Of a stretch of DNA of 7,166 bases, positions 6,647-7,166 are shown piece after piece. The stretch lies in the NCBI GenBank assembly GCA_025358395.1, contig JANYJT010000147.1:1-7166 (forward strand), read 5' to 3'. This DNA is from Bacteroidia bacterium. Its GTDB lineage: Bacteria > Bacteroidota > Bacteroidia > Bacteroidales > Prolixibacteraceae. Within the stretch, counting starts at the first letter, position 1, and the number at the start of each line of letters is the position of its first letter. Below the pieces are notes generated by a model that searched no databases, was not told the DNA's origin, and saw only the letters and a list, made by a program, of their open reading frames with translations. The position numbers were made by a program, and so were the translations under genes.

Positions 6647-7063
6647 TTATAAATACTTTTTTTGCTCAAGATAAGACTGTAATAAAATTGTAGCACTTAC
6701 TCCATCAATAGTTCCTTTATTTTGACGTTGCGATTTTCTTAAGCCGGCATCAATCATCGATTGAAATGCAAGTTTGGAACTGAATCGTTCATCTACCTGC
6801 CTAATCTCCTTCGCGTATTTTTGTTTGAATTTTTGAACAAAAGGATTAATGTATCTCAGTGCCTCCGACGGCTGATTATTAAGCTGAACCGGATATCCAA
6901 CTAAAACTAAATCAACAACTTCCTTCGAAAAATAATCATCTAAAAATTTCCAGATAAGTTCAGCGTCAATGGTCTCCAGACGGTTCGCAATTAATTGCAA
7001 AGAATCAGTCACCGCCACTCCTACCCTCTTCTTGCCGAAATCAATGGCCATGATTCTTCCCAT
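6647..7063 (-). CDS. ruvX: RuvX/YqgF-family putative resolvase / pre-16S rRNA nuclease
   Basis: A 138-residue RNase H-fold protein. The family is annotated as Holliday junction resolvase, while E. coli YqgF has also been implicated in 16S rRNA 5'-end maturation. Conserved blocks: AIDFGKKRVGVAVTD (6-20, acidic Asp8), LVLVGYPVQLNNQPSEA (52-68; GYP in place of the GRP of proteobacterial members), VDERFSSKLA (90-99, Glu92) and DGVSATILLQSYLE (120-133, Asp120). Asp8, Glu92 and Asp120 form the expected acidic triad. The length is normal. The start ATG gives the usual MGRIMAIDFG opening. It is the first gene of a likely operon with def, and possibly comEC, preceded by a good -7 promoter element. Confidence 0.95.
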   Translation of the reverse strand: MGRIMAIDFGKKRVGVAVTDSLQLIANRLETIDAELIWKFLDDYFSKEVVDLVLVGYPVQLNNQPSEALRYINPFVQKFKQKYAKEIRQVDERFSSKLAFQSMIDAGLRKSQRQNKGTIDGVSATILLQSYLEQKKYL

Positions 7064-7084
7064 ATCTGCTTTTTAATTTCACTA

Positions 7085-7092
7085 CAAATATA
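7085..7092 (-). promoter_or_regulatory. Candidate -7 element of the ruvX-def promoter
   Basis: On the minus strand 7092-7085 reads TATATTTG, a perfect match to the Bacteroidota -7 consensus TAnnTTTG. The start codon of ruvX is 21 nt further on, so the leader would be only about 15 nt. At the -33 distance the minus strand has a T-run (around 7111-7117) but no exact TTTG. This is the best promoter candidate in the window. Confidence 0.6.
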
Positions 7093-7096
7093 ATTG

Positions 7097-7112
7097 TTTA
7101 AGAAATCTTAAA
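7097..7112. repeat. Inverted repeat in the ruvX promoter spacer
   Basis: TTTAAGA (7097-7103) and TCTTAAA (7106-7112) are perfect reverse complements around AA. The 16-bp element lies between the presumed -33 and -7 boxes, a position where a dimeric repressor would block transcription. It could equally be a chance AT-rich palindrome. No copy was noticed elsewhere in the window. Confidence 0.45.
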
Positions 7113-7166
7113 AAAACGATGAACGATATTGAATTTACAACATAAAAAATTAATGTGAATTAAGAA

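Overview
This 7.2 kb, AT-rich window is most likely a chromosomal segment of a Bacteroidota bacterium (Bacteroidia or a related class). Evidence for this is a DUF3127 protein, a family I know mainly from this phylum, lipoproteins with Bacteroidota-like signal peptides, and start codons mostly without GGAGG ribosome sites. Several upstream regions also carry the phylum's -7 promoter element (TAnnTTTG or TAnnTTCG). No mobile element, CRISPR array, rRNA or tRNA was seen.

Layout from left to right. A DUF3127 gene runs off the left edge (minus strand). It is separated by a strong hairpin terminator from an FKBP-type peptidyl-prolyl isomerase lipoprotein, which appears to have its own promoter. Next, also on the minus strand, are an ApbE FAD:protein FMN transferase lipoprotein and, upstream of it, a stand-alone tRNA methyltransferase, MnmD. 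A 122 bp divergent intergenic region with a short palindrome separates mnmD from the only plus-strand gene, a YrdC/Sua5/YciO-family protein that looks more like YciO than like true TsaC. That gene converges on a ComEC/Rec2-type membrane protein, which closes a minus-strand cluster reading ruvX, def, comEC. ruvX and def are 3 nt apart, and a good promoter precedes ruvX.

The genes are largely housekeeping: tRNA modification (MnmD and possibly the YciO-like protein), processing of nascent protein N-termini (Def), envelope protein folding (FKBP), covalent flavinylation of exported or membrane proteins (ApbE), rRNA processing or DNA junction work (RuvX), and DNA uptake (ComEC). I do not see an evident new multi-gene system. 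The points most worth a second look are small ones. A 12-codon leader ORF in front of mnmD opens with four codons of the kind decoded by MnmD-modified tRNAs. The putative TsaC lacks the hallmark residues of TC-AMP synthases. ComEC has a degenerate C-terminal domain and an odd tail. A perfect inverted repeat lies inside the ruvX promoter, and a perfect hairpin lies in the 5' part of the DUF3127 coding region.
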